Shown here piece after piece: positions 11,501 to 19,267 of a stretch of DNA of 64,000 nt. Source of the DNA: Candidatus Zhuqueibacterota bacterium. GTDB taxonomy: Bacteria; Zhuqueibacterota; QNDG01; JABMRT01. Location: contig JABMRT010000088.1 in NCBI GenBank assembly GCA_013202295.1, positions 1 through 64,000 of the forward strand, written 5' to 3'. The translations under genes and the position numbers were made by a program. The notes below the pieces were generated by a model. It worked only from the letters and a program-made list of their open reading frames with translations, had not been told where the DNA came from and did not search any database. Positions within the stretch are counted from its first letter, which is position 1; the number at the start of each line of letters is the position of its first letter.

Positions 11501-11592
11501 GATAGGTAATCCTGTGCTAAGGCAGAAATTGATAGGCCCAGAATCAATATAAATATTGTAAAGAATGCGACAGATGAATTATTCAGCTTCAT
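5545..11592 (-). CDS. Giant secreted GEVED/PKD multidomain exoprotein (2015 aa)
   Basis: A signal peptide (1-26) is followed by a Cna/SdrD-B-like domain (27-115), a choice-of-anchor/HYDIN-like Ig domain (about 147-262), and two PKD domains (about 268-445, with ANGPYTG and [10 protein letters not shown]). Then come GEVED modules, each opening with DFGDAP or DYGDAP (near 447, 734, 902, 1074, 1249 and 1752) and closing with GE(V/I)EDY-type motifs. Each carries an Asp-rich loop such as [12 protein letters not shown] that probably binds calcium. A second SdrD-B-like domain (about 1424) and a Trp-rich region (about 1537-1737) lie before the last module. A FlgD-like sorting domain ([16 protein letters not shown], about 1926) ends the protein. 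The start ATG has AGGGGG before it. It is probably a large surface or released adhesin-like protein; no catalytic motif was recognised. Confidence 0.9.
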   Translation of the reverse strand: MKLNNSSVAFFTIFILILGLSISALAQDYLSGRVYIGNKWDETTPKSGVTLTLYGSGNAGSLGSQIDQTTTNGTGWYQLQAYSGYEYYTIVETVPSGYTSAAAASVDGTVLTPTQIRYSVVSEPLSDQTLTGNKFWIKLLAPEINIQGSGTDIPDGDTTPSTSDGTDFGSADVASGTVVKNYTVQNTGTTNLTIGTITISGTHSADFSVTTTPSSSISSGGSSTLGITFNPSATGLRQATVSIPNNDSNENPYTFAIQGTGTSAPANNPPVADANGPYTGTVGQSITLDGSASYDPDSGDSIVSYEWDLDNDGQYDDATGVTVQNTWYSVYSGTIGLRVTDSFGETDTDNTIVTITTVGECQAAFDASPGNGCAPLTVNFADLSANPQTWYWMFPGGSPTTSTQQHPTVIYQSPGSYGVFLKITCEYGYVDSIFVADYILVSQCDQEMDFGDAPDSLESPAYPTLLANNGARHIIKPNYYLGSSIDAESDGWSTPLSDGDDTNPSGGIDDEDGVTMSPFIAPGQAVPITVVASDSGVINAWLDFNIDGDWADAGEHFIAAQPVVPGTNAFTLNVPAGASLGLTHARFRFSSVRQLSYNGQAPDGEVEDYVVKINEPGDGSVIIIKDATPKDDTPFQFNWYYRIHYPNMYISVSGPFTLMDPSNNSWTILNPGDLDTLLVSENTPNGWTLQSINIIGDADNGSVINGSDVSVDFDPGENIVITFKNIKTGVDDQYDFGDAPASYLAYPQPRYCSVNQSFKMGQLIDSESAAQPDAHALGDDQNGQDDEDGIKILSPLFPGQTGQIEIDLTHSVMPDPPVAWMYIDFNGNGDWNDTGEQFSGISLTQGIKNSVSVQVPANAQPGMTFARFQIVDSGPVPPNGSPYGEIEDHEVIIIDSTEFEGYDFGDAPSPYPTLHADNGAYHLIDSNYKFGASVDAETDGQPDANALGDDNDGNDDEEGTPIINAGSILTGPSDLIIGAYQSRTMGLSIDMNQDNSWNNESFNFTIYNDSPFSATVQLGLITFNLPITQGIINVRWRLYGDSTYANPPRATGYGGPGEVEDYQWVYTGSEDITYDYGDAPSQYPVKLITGPIPDDGGRHPIVQGVSLGSDVDAESDGQPDSNALGDDNNGNDDEDGVVYNSQPMAGLVGTVSVTVSTAGYLNAYIDLNQDGDWDDTGEWVIQQTPVVAGVNGLSYLVPGTANTGDTFMRFRFSTNQLYVSLQNPKRHLAKDGEVEDYKITIHEYPEDELDYGDAPLNYPEANHIIKDQSYLGKLGDGPDVETGMQRTPAGLGDDQDGNDDENGLILLTDLVPGQTALIGHYFTIIGSDGYSICAWIDWNGDQDWDDTGEALALSDGKLPLGTYATTWTVQVPAGAQVGNTFARFRIVHGEGIQMSPSGSDCYGEICDYEVEIKPEGPEHPPGGTIYGAKWNDMNGNSMWDMNEPPIQGWTIWLDANQNGVEDAGDAYEQTDASGQFLFNGLATGNYMVGEEIQTGWMQTWPGGGGTHTVTADPTQPSAGVLFGNRLEGEDPGIGALKWSQPPLYDPMSEDTTVYWGWHEPSNLLESYVADDWFCFDPRPVTWVRWWGTYTDWDSLHTPLEAPDAFHIGIWSDTVSVTDEGPNISRPQRLIHEWIVSRGQVQETPEKMHFFPERPEPPWTCYQYTYHIPNDTIFYQDGDSTSYWLHVAAVYDTIPHEHQWGWLSREHHFKNDAHRIWLPPEPRPGDKYLAGENMEHNWDMAFILGTVEIYPEYDFGDAPDIAYGTTIESNGPYHLLGKDVFLGAFVDSDPDGQPHPTAEGDDEDGSDDEDGLSILYALGVDSQPQLEVITSREGFLSIWMDRGMNGHFYEPEDHVINDHFLPAGVHVLDIPDIELLEPKEYMFRVRLSTQPGLWFHGFAIDGEVEDYLLNIDINSTVQATSKIPKEYRLYQPYPNPFNPTITINYEIPKDNHVSIFIYNTLGERVRTLVDGRRKAGSYTDKWDGRNEQGSKVSSGIYMLRLQTDDFHAVEKITLMR

Positions 11593-11904
11593 GTTGCCCC
11601 CTGCTCAAATTTTATCAAATAGAGTTCGAATTTCGTTCAAGTATTCGAATGACAGGATTCTTCTACTGAGGTAGACAAACTTCTATTTTGATTATACTAT
11701 ACTAAAATTAGAATTGCAAGTAAGAAATTCAGTATATTTGTGCAGAAATATCAAATTCATAATTGAGCAACACATTTTGATTAAATATACCAGATCATGT
11801 TTACTTTAATAGTTATAGTATCACAATGTTCAATGACTGGATGAATGTGCATAGAGTATATTTGAATAATTGGATACTATTATACTCTCGTTTATTTTAT
11901 CTCA
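11593..11904. other. Intergenic region with promoter of the giant exoprotein
   Basis: This AT-rich spacer lies between two leftward exoprotein genes. It carries a good vegetative promoter for the downstream 2015-residue gene, listed separately. No terminator hairpin for the upstream beta-helix gene and no further gene were seen. Confidence 0.5.
11691..11719 (-). promoter_or_regulatory. Sigma-70-like promoter of the giant exoprotein gene
   Basis: On the minus strand TTGCAA (11719-11714) and TATAAT (11696-11691) are separated by exactly 17 bases. The predicted start site would give a leader of roughly 90 bases to the ATG at 11592. The call rests on consensus match and spacing only. Confidence 0.5.
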
Positions 11905-13419
11905 TTATCTCACTAACATCATTTTTCTGACTTCTGACTTTGTTTGGGAATTCATGCTGTAAAAATATATCCCTGTGGGAAGATTATCCGCTTGAAACGA
12001 GGCCTGATAGTGACCCTGTTGAAAAGTATCATCCACCAAAGTCTGGATCTCTCGGCCCAACACATCAAAAACCTTCAAAACAATGCGGCCCGTTTGATTC
12101 ACCTGAAATGGAATGATTGTCTCAGGATTAAACGGATTGGGGTAATTCTGCATAAGTTCACACGTCTGTGGAAGTTGATTCGAATCCTCATCTACATGGG
12201 TCGCAGGATCACCGAGCTCATTTTCAAACGCGCCAATATCTGGCACCGATCCGGCAGGATTAGGTCTTGGATTATCTTCAAAATCCATGGAAGGAGCATA
12301 ATACCATTTCAACCCCAATTGAATAGAATCTGCAGCGGCGCTTATACAGGGAGATGAATCCGAAAGATGATAATCATCATTGGCCTCATCAATAAATAAT
12401 GGATCTGAATCCAAGCAATCCTGATACGTACCCGTAAAGGAGGCACCTGAAAATCCGCTCTCTCCACCTTCAATCAGACAATTGTAAAAATCCAGCCCGG
12501 ATGCGGTTTCAAGTCTTACCTGTGCAGGACTGTTACCAACGATAATATTGTTGATAAACAACGGCGTTTTTCCATGATTTACAAATATCGCGCCTCCCTG
12601 ACCACTGCACGTATTGTTTACGATGGTGTTGTTTATGAGTACAGCCCTCCCACCAGCGTCAGCAAAATGTAAAATACCATGCACAGTAGAGTGGTTGTGT
12701 TCAATTAAATTGTTTATAAGTATTGGGGATGCACCACCACCAATATTAAGTAAACCATGGCCATTATTATCATGGAAATGATTGTTGCGGATAAGAGGAT
12801 CTGTTGAGCTACCATTAATTACCATTGCTGCACCATATACACTTTCATTTTCTCTAAATTCACTATCTTCAATTATAGGACCTCCTCCACCAATGGCAAT
12901 TGCTCCACCCGCACTTTCTAATATATTAGTAGAAAAAGTCATGTTATTCTGGAACAGGCAGTGTGAGATTCTAAGCATATTTATATTCGTACTGATGGCT
13001 CCTCCGGCTCTATTCTCTATTCCACTACTGGTATTTGCTTTTCCGTATTGGAATATACAATGTTCAAAAATCGTACTGTCGTTTGAACTGGAAATATTTC
13101 TCACTTTTATCCCATGCCAGCCCGCTTCATTATCCTGCGCTGTAAAAAAGATACTGTCCTGTTCAGTACCGATTGCAAGCAGCCTTCCCTGCACTTTGAA
13201 TTTGTAATTCCCTGTAAAAACGATCTGTACACCCGGCTCGATGATCAATGTGGAGTCATTGGGGATGGTTATCTCACCATTAATGGAATAGGGTGAATTG
13301 ACCAGACTCCATGTCCCGGATACCTCTCCTTCAGAAATATCTGTTTGAGCATATCCATGGGTGCCAATAAAACCCATGAGTAATACCAGAAAATATCGCA
13401 CTAATTTGGATTGATACAT
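11905..13419 (-). CDS. Secreted parallel beta-helix protein with sorting domain
   Basis: The 504-residue product has a signal peptide ending at GYAQ and then an opening typical of right-handed parallel beta-helix proteins (GEITIPNDSTLIIEPGVQIVF). About a dozen irregular coils follow, with Asn ladders such as INNTIVNN, IINNLIEHN and FINNIIVGN (about 40-380). A linker near 390-415 leads to the FlgD/type IX-like sorting domain (NYPNPFNPETIIPFQV ... LPTGIYFYSM ... RKMMLVR). Such proteins bind or cleave surface polysaccharide in some families, but no lyase active site could be identified. The gene lies downstream of the sigma-54 activator gene in the same direction, separated by 218 bases, so it is a candidate target of that regulator (inference). 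Confidence 0.85.
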   Translation of the reverse strand: MYQSKLVRYFLVLLMGFIGTHGYAQTDISEGEVSGTWSLVNSPYSINGEITIPNDSTLIIEPGVQIVFTGNYKFKVQGRLLAIGTEQDSIFFTAQDNEAGWHGIKVRNISSSNDSTIFEHCIFQYGKANTSSGIENRAGGAISTNINMLRISHCLFQNNMTFSTNILESAGGAIAIGGGGPIIEDSEFRENESVYGAAMVINGSSTDPLIRNNHFHDNNGHGLLNIGGGASPILINNLIEHNHSTVHGILHFADAGGRAVLINNTIVNNTCSGQGGAIFVNHGKTPLFINNIIVGNSPAQVRLETASGLDFYNCLIEGGESGFSGASFTGTYQDCLDSDPLFIDEANDDYHLSDSSPCISAAADSIQLGLKWYYAPSMDFEDNPRPNPAGSVPDIGAFENELGDPATHVDEDSNQLPQTCELMQNYPNPFNPETIIPFQVNQTGRIVLKVFDVLGREIQTLVDDTFQQGHYQASFQADNLPTGIYFYSMNSQTKSEVRKMMLVR

Positions 13420-13637
13420 GACTACCCTCCGTACTATTCGTTTATTAGATGGAATAGTTGGAGTATACTCAAAAAAAATGCCAAACTAAATTGGCAGGAT
13501 TTAATCACAATAATAACTTTGACTTAAGGATGTTGGGATAATTTTTAAATTAAGTGAAAAAGGGAGGTGTTTTTTGAAAATATCTGCGGACAATAATACG
13601 TGAGTTGTTTTTTAAGGCTTTAGGTTCGCTAATAATC

Positions 13638-15140
13638 TCAGGACTTCTCAATGCCCAGCTTCTGCATCTTGTATCGGATGGTTTGTTCTGAAATTCCAAG
13701 CGCACGTGCGGCTTTTGACTGGTTCCAGTTATTGTCTCCAAGCGCCTGCCGGATGAGTGTTTCCTCATAATCGGCCAAGCTTTCGTTCAATGGTTTGTTT
13801 AATTCCGTGGATTGTCTTAACTCTTCTATTTCTTTCTTGAATTCCGGGGGAATGAGTTTAATATCAATTTGTTTCTTTCCCTTTGGTACCAAAGTCACCA
13901 TGCGTTCCACAAAATTTTCCAACTCCCGGATGTTTCCAGGCCAGGAATGCGCTTTCATGAAATCGATCACCTCTTCATGGAAATTTTCAATTTCTTTATT
14001 CTGCTGTTTTGAGAAGATGCGCATGAAATGGGTGGCCAGTAAAGGAATGTCTTCGCTTCTTTCTTCCAATGAAGGGATGTGAATGGGATACACCATGAGG
14101 CGATAGAACAGATCTTCCCTGAACTGCTTGTCCTGCACCATTTCTTTCAATGAGCTACTTGCAGCGGTGATCACACGGACATTAACTTTGCGTGTTGTAT
14201 TGCTACCAAGAGGGCGAATCTCACCTTCCTGCAGGACGCGGAGTAGTTTAGCTTGCAGATCAATCGGAAGGTTGGTAATTTCATCCATAAACAGAGTGCC
14301 GGTGTGTGCTTCTTCAAACAATCCTTTACGGGTAGTTGCTGCACCAGTGAACGCGCCTTTCATATGGCCGAACAATTCGCTTTCCATCAAATGTTCGGGA
14401 ATCGCACCGCAATCAATCGTTATGAATGGACAGCTGAATCTGTCGCTTGATTGATGTATGGCTTTGGCAATGAGTTCCTTGCCAGTGCCGCTTTTCCCCT
14501 CCAGAAGCACTCGCACATCACAATGTGCTGCGGCTTCGATACTGTGGAGAAGTTCAATAAATTCCTTGCTCTTACCCAGCAAACCATGGGCTTCATATTT
14601 ACTTCGAAGGTTTTCTCTCAATATTGGTGAAGTAAAATATTGTTCAATACGCTGTACATTTCTCAAGAATGGCGAGACAATCGCAGCCAACTTTTCCAGA
14701 TTTGTCAGATTTTCATCTGAAAAAACCGATTCATCCTCGGAGATCAGCAAGAGAGTTCCAATAATGATGCACTCCGTTTTTAAGGGAACGCAAACAACGG
14801 AGTGAATGGAAGATTTCTTGAAAAGTTCTCTACGAAACCGTTTGTCTTTCAGAAGATTCGGAGTGATAAAGGAAGATTTATTGTCAATCACCCATCCACT
14901 GATATTGGTATGGATGAAATGAGTCATTTGTTCGTCAGCGTTTTGCCCCTCCCTGTGGATTGTTTTTATCGTATGCCGCGTCTGCGGATTAATCATCAGA
15001 ATGGAAGCCGACTCAGCCTTCATCATATCCGCGGCTTTTTTTGTTGTGAGACGAAGAATTTCCTGAAAGTCGTTTTGCTGAGCTAAAAGTGTGGCTAGCT
15101 CAATAATCGATTCCAATTCAATTGAATGGGCGTCTTTCAT
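13638..15140 (-). CDS. GAF-containing sigma-54-dependent transcriptional activator
   Basis: This 500-residue protein has three parts. The N-terminal GAF-type sensory domain (about 1-170) resembles DevS/NifA-like GAF modules. The central AAA+ domain (about 190-420) carries Walker A GKSGTGKE, the sigma-54 contact loop GAFTGA, Walker B TLFMDEI and the VNVRVITAAS sensor region. The C-terminal Fis-type helix-turn-helix (about 455-497) reads NNWNQSKAARALGISEQTIRYKM in overlapping fragments. The intact GAFTGA loop argues that it activates sigma-54 promoters. No receiver domain is present, so the trigger is a ligand of GAF or a partner protein. It follows the Ser/Thr kinase gene by 15 bases in the same operon, so phosphorylation by that kinase is an attractive but unproven input. 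Confidence 0.93.
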   Translation of the reverse strand: MKDAHSIELESIIELATLLAQQNDFQEILRLTTKKAADMMKAESASILMINPQTRHTIKTIHREGQNADEQMTHFIHTNISGWVIDNKSSFITPNLLKDKRFRRELFKKSSIHSVVCVPLKTECIIIGTLLLISEDESVFSDENLTNLEKLAAIVSPFLRNVQRIEQYFTSPILRENLRSKYEAHGLLGKSKEFIELLHSIEAAAHCDVRVLLEGKSGTGKELIAKAIHQSSDRFSCPFITIDCGAIPEHLMESELFGHMKGAFTGAATTRKGLFEEAHTGTLFMDEITNLPIDLQAKLLRVLQEGEIRPLGSNTTRKVNVRVITAASSSLKEMVQDKQFREDLFYRLMVYPIHIPSLEERSEDIPLLATHFMRIFSKQQNKEIENFHEEVIDFMKAHSWPGNIRELENFVERMVTLVPKGKKQIDIKLIPPEFKKEIEELRQSTELNKPLNESLADYEETLIRQALGDNNWNQSKAARALGISEQTIRYKMQKLGIEKS

Positions 15141-15155
15141 TATATGTTTCTCTCA

Positions 15156-17474
15156 CTATTGTTCATCATTTTCAGGGAATCCTATTCGATGGAGTAAATC
15201 CTGAAATCTAGGATGGGTATGTAATTCATCAAATGCTGGCATGGCTTTTATATGTAAAATATATGGCTGGCGGAACTGATAAGCTGTCTCAAGCCAGACC
15301 AGAGCAGAATCCATTTTGCCTGCATGAGCATAAAGCCGGGCTATGGCCATATAATCATTGAACTTGGGAACCCGTTTAGATAGTGCTTCAGCAAGATAAT
15401 AAGGTACACCTTGATAACCCAACTCTGAATACCCTTTTTCTATAGCATTCAAAAGTTCTTTGTCTTTTCCCCATGATTTTTTATATGCGTTTAATGCCTC
15501 TTCGTACAATCCATTAAGCCACAAAGCCTCTCGGTAATTCGAAAGATACTCTATCACATCTGGATTATTTGCAATAGCTTTCCTGCCGCCTTCAATAACC
15601 TCATCATATTGACGGCAGAGAATTCGATGAAAATCTAAAATTGTGCTCACCATATCAGAGAGCGGATCGTATAAATGACCAATTTCTACTTGTTTCAGAC
15701 TTCCTTCTAAATCACCCATGATCATCAAGTAATCAGCATAAGCATGCCGGATGAGAGCATCATTGGGATTGAGTTCCAGAGCCTTCAATAAGTTTTTTCG
15801 GGCCGATTCCCAATCCCAATCATAATACATCTGGATGTAGCCAAGAGTTGTGTACGCTCCAGGAATATTGTCATCAAGGGCCATTGCTTTAATTGCATAT
15901 TCGCGGGCTTTTGGAATCATATCAGATGCTGGTGCCCGTCCAAAGAATCCCATGACGAGATAGGATGCAGACATGCCGACGTAAGCGGGGGCAAATTCTT
16001 CATCTAGATCGATTGCTTGTTGATAGTATTTGAGACTTTGATCAAACTGAAAACGATCAAGATAATAACGGCCCTGAAGAACAAGTTCATGAACTTTTAT
16101 ATCCACAGGTTCTGCTTTTTCTAAGCGTTTTAATTCATGGGGATCGACAGCAATATTAATCTCATCGACAATTAATCTGGCGATCTCACTGATCAAAGGT
16201 AAAGTGTGAAGCAAGTCACGATCAAAACTTTTAGCCCAGAGATGTTCGTCTGTTGAACCGTATATAAGCTGTGCTGTAATTCGAACCTGATTTTCTTCAC
16301 GTAAAACGGAACCTTCAAGTACCGCATCAACGTTAAGTATATGCGCAATCTCAGGGATAGTCATCCTTGTTTCATCAAATTGCATAGTAGATGTTTTGGA
16401 TATAACACGCAAAGCACTTATTTGAGACAATTGAGTAATTAAAGCATCCTGCATGCCTTCTACAAAATAAACTTGATCAGGATTTCCGGATAGATTTTCC
16501 AATGGAAGGACAGCGATTGAATGGATATCGTGATCGCGATGGATAAAAAAGTGCAAACCATACACTATGATAATGATAAGGATAAGCCACTTACCCACAA
16601 TACTTCGCCAGTTAAGGAACGCCCTCACTCCTCTTCGGTTTCGGGAAAACCGGAAAGCCGAAACATCTTTATTTATTTGTTCCAGATCTTTCTTCAAATC
16701 TGTCGTATGCTGATACCGTTCTTTCGGATCCTTTTCCAATGCCCTGCTTATGATATGCTCCAGTGGTTTCGGAATTTTCTGATTTGTATCAGTAATGGAC
16801 GATGGCTCTTTATTTAAAATGGAATAGATGATGACCTGATCCACTTCACCGGGGAATGGCAGTTTCCCTGTGATCATTTCATACAGGATGACGCCCAATG
16901 ACCAGATATCAGTGCGATGATCAACCTCATTACCGGATGCCTGTTCAAAGGACATGTATGCAACCGTCCCAATGCTGGTACTCTCTTTGGTAAGACGGGT
17001 CTGCCCTAATGACCTGGCCAGTCCAAAATCCATTATCTTGACCTGACCATCACTCGTGATCATGATATTTGCGCTCTTTACATCACGGTGGATGATACCA
17101 TGCTGATGCGCTTCCTGCAATCCAGCGCAGATTTGAGTTCCAATCCGGATTATCTCATCGATAGGAAGGGAAGCAGATTTTATTTTATCCTGTAAAGTTT
17201 GCCCCTGGATGTACTCCATAACAATAAAGAGATGGTCATCCACTTCGTCTATTTCATGAATCGTACATATGTTGGGATGATTGAGTTTTGCTGCGGCTTG
17301 AGCTTCTTGAATGAATCGTTGTTTAGCTTCTAAATCAAGAATAAAAACTGGAGATAATAATTTTATTGCGACTCGTCGGTGCAGTTTTTGGTCCTCAGCG
17401 AGATAGACTTCTCCCATACCTCCCTGACCCAATTTATCAAGTATTTTATAATGTGAGAGTATCTTTCCAATCAT
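15156..17474 (-). CDS. Membrane Ser/Thr protein kinase with TPR repeats
   Basis: This 772-residue protein has a complete Hanks-type kinase domain (about 1-265): P-loop GQGGMGEVYLA, catalytic Lys in VAIKLL, HRDVKSANIM loop and DFGLA. A single membrane segment (WLILIIIIVYGLHFFI, about 295-310) precedes a periplasmic FlgO/TolB-like domain (SIAVLPLENLSG ... VEGSV, about 318-440). TPR repeats such as FAPAYVGMSASYLVMG and IPGAYTTLGYIQMYY fill the rest (about 480-760). This layout is common in FCB-group bacteria. It probably senses envelope signals and phosphorylates cytoplasmic partners, possibly the sigma-54 activator encoded 15 bases downstream. I prefer the ATG at 17474 (GGGAG 8 bases upstream) to the TTG at 17480. 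Confidence 0.92.
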   Translation of the reverse strand: MIGKILSHYKILDKLGQGGMGEVYLAEDQKLHRRVAIKLLSPVFILDLEAKQRFIQEAQAAAKLNHPNICTIHEIDEVDDHLFIVMEYIQGQTLQDKIKSASLPIDEIIRIGTQICAGLQEAHQHGIIHRDVKSANIMITSDGQVKIMDFGLARSLGQTRLTKESTSIGTVAYMSFEQASGNEVDHRTDIWSLGVILYEMITGKLPFPGEVDQVIIYSILNKEPSSITDTNQKIPKPLEHIISRALEKDPKERYQHTTDLKKDLEQINKDVSAFRFSRNRRGVRAFLNWRSIVGKWLILIIIIVYGLHFFIHRDHDIHSIAVLPLENLSGNPDQVYFVEGMQDALITQLSQISALRVISKTSTMQFDETRMTIPEIAHILNVDAVLEGSVLREENQVRITAQLIYGSTDEHLWAKSFDRDLLHTLPLISEIARLIVDEINIAVDPHELKRLEKAEPVDIKVHELVLQGRYYLDRFQFDQSLKYYQQAIDLDEEFAPAYVGMSASYLVMGFFGRAPASDMIPKAREYAIKAMALDDNIPGAYTTLGYIQMYYDWDWESARKNLLKALELNPNDALIRHAYADYLMIMGDLEGSLKQVEIGHLYDPLSDMVSTILDFHRILCRQYDEVIEGGRKAIANNPDVIEYLSNYREALWLNGLYEEALNAYKKSWGKDKELLNAIEKGYSELGYQGVPYYLAEALSKRVPKFNDYMAIARLYAHAGKMDSALVWLETAYQFRQPYILHIKAMPAFDELHTHPRFQDLLHRIGFPENDEQ

Positions 17475-17589
17475 GTACAATACTCCCGGTTAGGGGATCA
17501 ATTAGAGTACATTGAAGTTATAATCTGCCTGAGTCATTTTCTAATAGAATAATTACAAGTATTTAATCAATTCATGCGAAATTGTGTTT

Positions 17590-17919
17590 TTAATCACTAT
17601 TTTCTTTGCCTGTCAACCGCTCAATCTCCGCCTCAATTGCAGGAAGCACTGCTTCCATAATAAATTGATGCATCGACTTACCGGTCTTTTTATTGATAAA
17701 TTGTAGCTTAAGCATATCCGGTTCAGACAATCGGAGACTGAATAATTTCTTGACATCCTCACGCACATAAGGAGCTTCCCATGGATAAACTTCATCCTTG
17801 ATCTTTTCTGGAGTATCTTCAACCACATCTTCACCCACAATAAACCGTTGCCTGGCAGCTTCAAGTTCTTCACATGTTTTAGGAACAGGCGGCTTGCTTT
17901 TCAGATTACGCTCTTCCAT
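17590..17919 (-). CDS. Small ParA-partner protein, ribbon-helix-helix-like
   Basis: The 109-residue product has a Pro/Glu-rich N-terminal half. In the C-terminal half, LFSLRLSEPDMLKLQFINKK followed by SMHQFIMEAVLPAIEAEIE reads as one beta strand and two helices, as in ribbon-helix-helix DNA-binding proteins. The ATG at 17919 has AGGAGG 5 bases upstream and overlaps the 3' end of the ParA gene by 14 bases, so the two are translationally coupled. An open frame extends further upstream, but its extra N-terminus would run back through the ParA gene and is unlikely. By analogy with ParA/small-partner plasmid and chromosomal pairs it may be the DNA-binding adaptor of the ATPase. No ParB is present next to it. 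Confidence 0.7.
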   Translation of the reverse strand: MEERNLKSKPPVPKTCEELEAARQRFIVGEDVVEDTPEKIKDEVYPWEAPYVREDVKKLFSLRLSEPDMLKLQFINKKTGKSMHQFIMEAVLPAIEAEIERLTGKENSD

Positions 17920-18559
17920 TATAAACCTCCTGATATAAGCGATCCATCTCATCAACAGCCCGTGAATCTGGCGGCTGTACTTCTTCGACACTCAATCCCT
18001 GAGCTGCGGCTCGTTTATAAGCAATTCGATCACGAATTACAAGGCCGGAGAAAGCAAGTTGTTGATATTCTTTGAGGATCTGTATTGTTTCCTCTGTCTC
18101 GGTTACGATGGGATTACTTGAAGCGCGATTGATGATCACAGATGCCTTGAGTTTGGGATTCACCCTCCGCGCCTCATGCACCAGATCATTCATGCGTTGC
18201 AATGTCCATATATCAAATTGTGAAGGCTGGATGGGAATGAACAGGGAATCTGCTATGGTCATGGTTGCGCGCAACTCCACACTGTTACGACCGCCCGCGT
18301 CAATAATTATATCTTCATATACCTGATACGGAGACTGTCCGAGCCTCAGTACACTACCACCCAACTTGAGCGCCGTCACAATCGGCTTGTTCTCTCTGGG
18401 ACTATCATTTCGAGTCAGGGACCAGAAATTAGCGCTTTCCTGCTTATCCGTATCAATTAAAAGGACATCATGCCCCCGGATTACCCGGAGCGCCGCCAAA
18501 TTGGTCGCGAGTGTGGTTTTTCCAGTCCCGCCTTTTTCTCCACCAAGAATCACTATCAT
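17906..18559 (-). CDS. ParA/MinD-type partition ATPase
   Basis: This 217-residue protein carries the deviant Walker A motif GGEKGGTGKTTLA (6-18), Walker A' in LLIDTDKQES (about 34-43) and the Walker B-like DIIIDAGGRN (about 88-97). This identifies the ParA/Soj family of short form (no N-terminal DNA-binding extension), which positions plasmids, chromosomes or protein clusters on the nucleoid. Its neighbour is the small ribbon-helix-helix-like gene, not parB. The start ATG has no good ribosome-binding site, so the mRNA may be leaderless or weakly translated. The pair may come from a plasmid-type system now in the chromosome, or may position a cell structure such as a chemosensory array; neither can be decided from the sequence. 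Confidence 0.88.
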   Translation of the reverse strand: MIVILGGEKGGTGKTTLATNLAALRVIRGHDVLLIDTDKQESANFWSLTRNDSPRENKPIVTALKLGGSVLRLGQSPYQVYEDIIIDAGGRNSVELRATMTIADSLFIPIQPSQFDIWTLQRMNDLVHEARRVNPKLKASVIINRASSNPIVTETEETIQILKEYQQLAFSGLVIRDRIAYKRAAAQGLSVEEVQPPDSRAVDEMDRLYQEVYNGRA

Positions 18560-18797
18560 CGTGTTGTAAAATATGCAATTGCGGACAAAAATGCAAGCAA
18601 TTTATGTGAAATGATGTGACTTGACATCAAATCAGTATCTGTGCATTGGGAACATAACAACATTGACACCGTTTTACATGCAAATTTAAACTTAAATTTG
18701 GACACTTGGGATAGACAGAGCACATTTTTATAAATAACTATTTTGCATAGTCCGGATTTTAGTTATATTGCACTCAATGATAGAATAAGGAGGAATC
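18560..18797. promoter_or_regulatory. Divergent control region parA / desulfoferrodoxin
   Basis: These 238 bases separate divergently transcribed genes. They contain a near-perfect AT-rich palindrome AAATTTAA-AC-TTAAATTT (18682-18699), a plausible operator for a dyad-binding regulator such as the ribbon-helix-helix partner of ParA. A weak promoter-like pair TTGCAT/TATATT (18743-18769, 15-base spacer) faces the desulfoferrodoxin gene. A strong AAGGAGG site directly precedes its ATG. No PerR- or Fur-type box was recognised. Confidence 0.4.
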
Positions 18798-19184
18798 ATG
18801 ATTGAGAAAAAAGCAGTTTATCGTTGCGAACATTGCGGAAACCTTGTAGAATCACTCTGGAACGGCCAGCCCGATATTACCTGTTGCGGTCACACCATGG
18901 TGAAGCTGAACCCCAATACAACGGATGCAGCCACTGAAAAGCATGTCCCTGTAATCGAGAGAAGCGGAAATAAAGTCACCATCAAGGTGGGCGAAGTGGC
19001 CCATCCCATGACACCTGAGCATTACATCCTTTTTGTGGAGCTCCTCGCTGGGGATAAAGTCTACCGTCACGACTTCAATGAAAACGATACTGTAGCTGAA
19101 GCCACGTTTCTCGTGGATGAATCCGTGACCGGCCTTGTGGCGCGTGAATTCTGCAACAAACACGGATTCTGGGCAAGCAAGTAA
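18798..19184 (+). CDS. dfx: Desulfoferrodoxin (superoxide reductase, two-iron type)
   Basis: This 128-residue protein is full length. The N-terminal desulforedoxin domain has all four Cys for iron centre I (YRCEHCG and DITCCGH). The neelaredoxin domain has the centre II ligands: His in EKHVPVI, His in VAHPMTPEH (two), and Cys/His in REFCNKHG. It reduces superoxide to hydrogen peroxide in the cytoplasm without making oxygen, a trait of anaerobes and microaerophiles. AAGGAGG lies 5 bases before the ATG, which suggests high expression. It is monocistronic, as an intrinsic terminator follows. Confidence 0.97.
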   Translation: MIEKKAVYRCEHCGNLVESLWNGQPDITCCGHTMVKLNPNTTDAATEKHVPVIERSGNKVTIKVGEVAHPMTPEHYILFVELLAGDKVYRHDFNENDTVAEATFLVDESVTGLVAREFCNKHGFWASK

Positions 19185-19211
19185 TTACATAATCTAAACG
19201 TAATTTTGGAA

Positions 19212-19245
19212 AAGCCTCCTGTGTATGCCGGAGGCTTCCATTTTT
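19212..19245 (+). terminator. Intrinsic terminator after desulfoferrodoxin
   Basis: Stem AAGCCTCC/GGAGGCTT (19212-19219 and 19230-19237), 10-base loop, followed by CCATTTTT. It lies 27 bases after the stop codon. Confidence 0.8.
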
Positions 19246-19267
19246 CATATCCGATAAAGGTGAATGG

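Noticed and set aside
5545-11592. CRISPR-like or tandem DNA repeats in the giant exoprotein gene
   Set aside because: The periodic similarity is explained by the repeated GEVED protein modules; there is no regular spacer and repeat unit at DNA level.
13468-13484. Sigma-54-like promoter (GGCA, 8 T, GA) upstream of the beta-helix gene
   Set aside because: The spacing of the -24 GG to the -12 position is right, but the -12 GC is GA and the spacer is a plain T-run. It is too weak to list as a site, though the neighbouring activator makes it worth remembering.
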